A stretch of 13,884 bases of DNA, taken from assembly GCA_900553765.1 (NCBI GenBank), contig USET01000017.1:1-13884 (forward strand). Reading direction: 5' to 3'. A program made the position numbers and the translations under genes. The notes beneath the pieces are model-generated. The model did no database searches, was not told where the DNA came from, and worked only from the letters and a program-made list of their open reading frames with translations. Shown here piece by piece: positions 13,638 to 13,884 of the stretch. Numbering within the stretch: position 1 is the stretch's first letter; every line of letters starts with the position of its first letter. Source of the stretch: an uncultured Mycoplasmatota bacterium. Its GTDB lineage: Bacteria > Bacillota_I > Bacilli_A > RF39 > UBA660.

Positions 13638-13884
13638 AAAAAGAAAGAAAAAAATGCTATATTAAGAACATTATTAAATGATTTTAATAATCCAGATATC
13701 GACTTAAGACCAGAAAAAATAGGAAATTTAGATGTAATAGGAAATGCATACGAATATTTAATTGCAAGATTTGCAGGAGATTCAGGAAAGAAAGGTGGAG
13801 AATTCTATACTCCAGCTGAAGTATCTCAATTATTAGCTAAATTAGTTGAACCAAAAGAAAATGATAGGGTATATGATCCAGCAT
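13638..13884 (+). pseudogene. hsdM: Type I restriction-modification methyltransferase HsdM, 5'-truncated and cut by window edge
   Basis: The frame opens after a TGA at 13635-13637 and runs to the window end without any ATG, GTG or TTG. It encodes KEKNAILRTLLNDFNN, then IGNLDVIGNAYEYLIARFAG, GKKGGEFYTPAEVSQLLAKL and the start of the SAM-binding motif (VYDPA). This is the methyltransferase (N6_Mtase) part of HsdM, which adds N6-methyl-adenine in type I systems. The N-terminal HsdM_N domain of about 150 residues is missing, and only about 25 bases separate the frame from the yigZ stop, so there is no room for it. It is therefore a truncated remnant, or a junction created by rearrangement or assembly. 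Codon composition is more A-rich than in yigZ. Whether hsdS and hsdR follow cannot be seen. Confidence 0.8.

Overview
The window comes from a low-GC, Gram-positive bacterium of the Bacilli, probably an endospore former or a recent descendant of one (Erysipelotrichia/RF39-like gut lineages fit). The evidence is A+T-rich DNA, Shine-Dalgarno sites of the AGGAGGTGAT type, an L27 with a cleavable N-terminal extension next to its protease Prp, an archaeal-type prolyl-tRNA synthetase, and the gene order radC-mreC-mreD-spoIVFA-spoIVFB-rplU-prp-rpmA. That order matches the Bacillus subtilis spoIIB-(maf)-radC-mreBCD-minCD-spoIVFA-spoIVFB-rplU-ysxB-rpmA region, with maf, mreB and minCD missing.

Left edge (1-1033): the 3' part of an AT-rich DnaC/DnaI-type helicase-loader ATPase runs rightward. 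It meets a leftward unknown gene at a shared bidirectional terminator. The unknown gene has an open frame upstream but no clear start codon. Region 1034-6590, all leftward: a short isochorismatase-like hydrolase; the ribosomal block rplU-prp-rpmA behind a strong promoter and an L21-type leader; the SpoIVFA/SpoIVFB regulated intramembrane protease pair; mreC-mreD for cell shape; radC; and a membrane-anchored SPOR protein in the position of spoIIB. Region 6643-8079: prolyl-tRNA synthetase.

Region 8198-8606: two very small convergent genes share one hairpin terminator, a 56-residue possibly ferritin-like or coat-like protein (+) and a 71-residue basic peptide (-). Region 8663-12310: the DNA repair genes uvrC and mutL, each with its own promoter. 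Region 12374-13610: a degenerate CYTH-like gene (-) and a YigZ/IMPACT gene (+) diverge from promoters whose -35 boxes occupy almost the same bases. Right edge (13638-13884): an HsdM methyltransferase frame without its N-terminal domain begins straight after the YigZ gene.

I see no complete new defence or mobile system. The most interesting signals are two conserved genes (radC and spoIVFB) whose family N-termini are only reached by starting at ATT, the overlapping divergent -35 boxes, a possible sigma-E promoter before the spoIVF pair, the small genes around 8.2-8.6 kb, and the truncated hsdM. No RNA genes, insertion sequences or CRISPR arrays were seen, and no gene-free stretch exceeds 300 bases.
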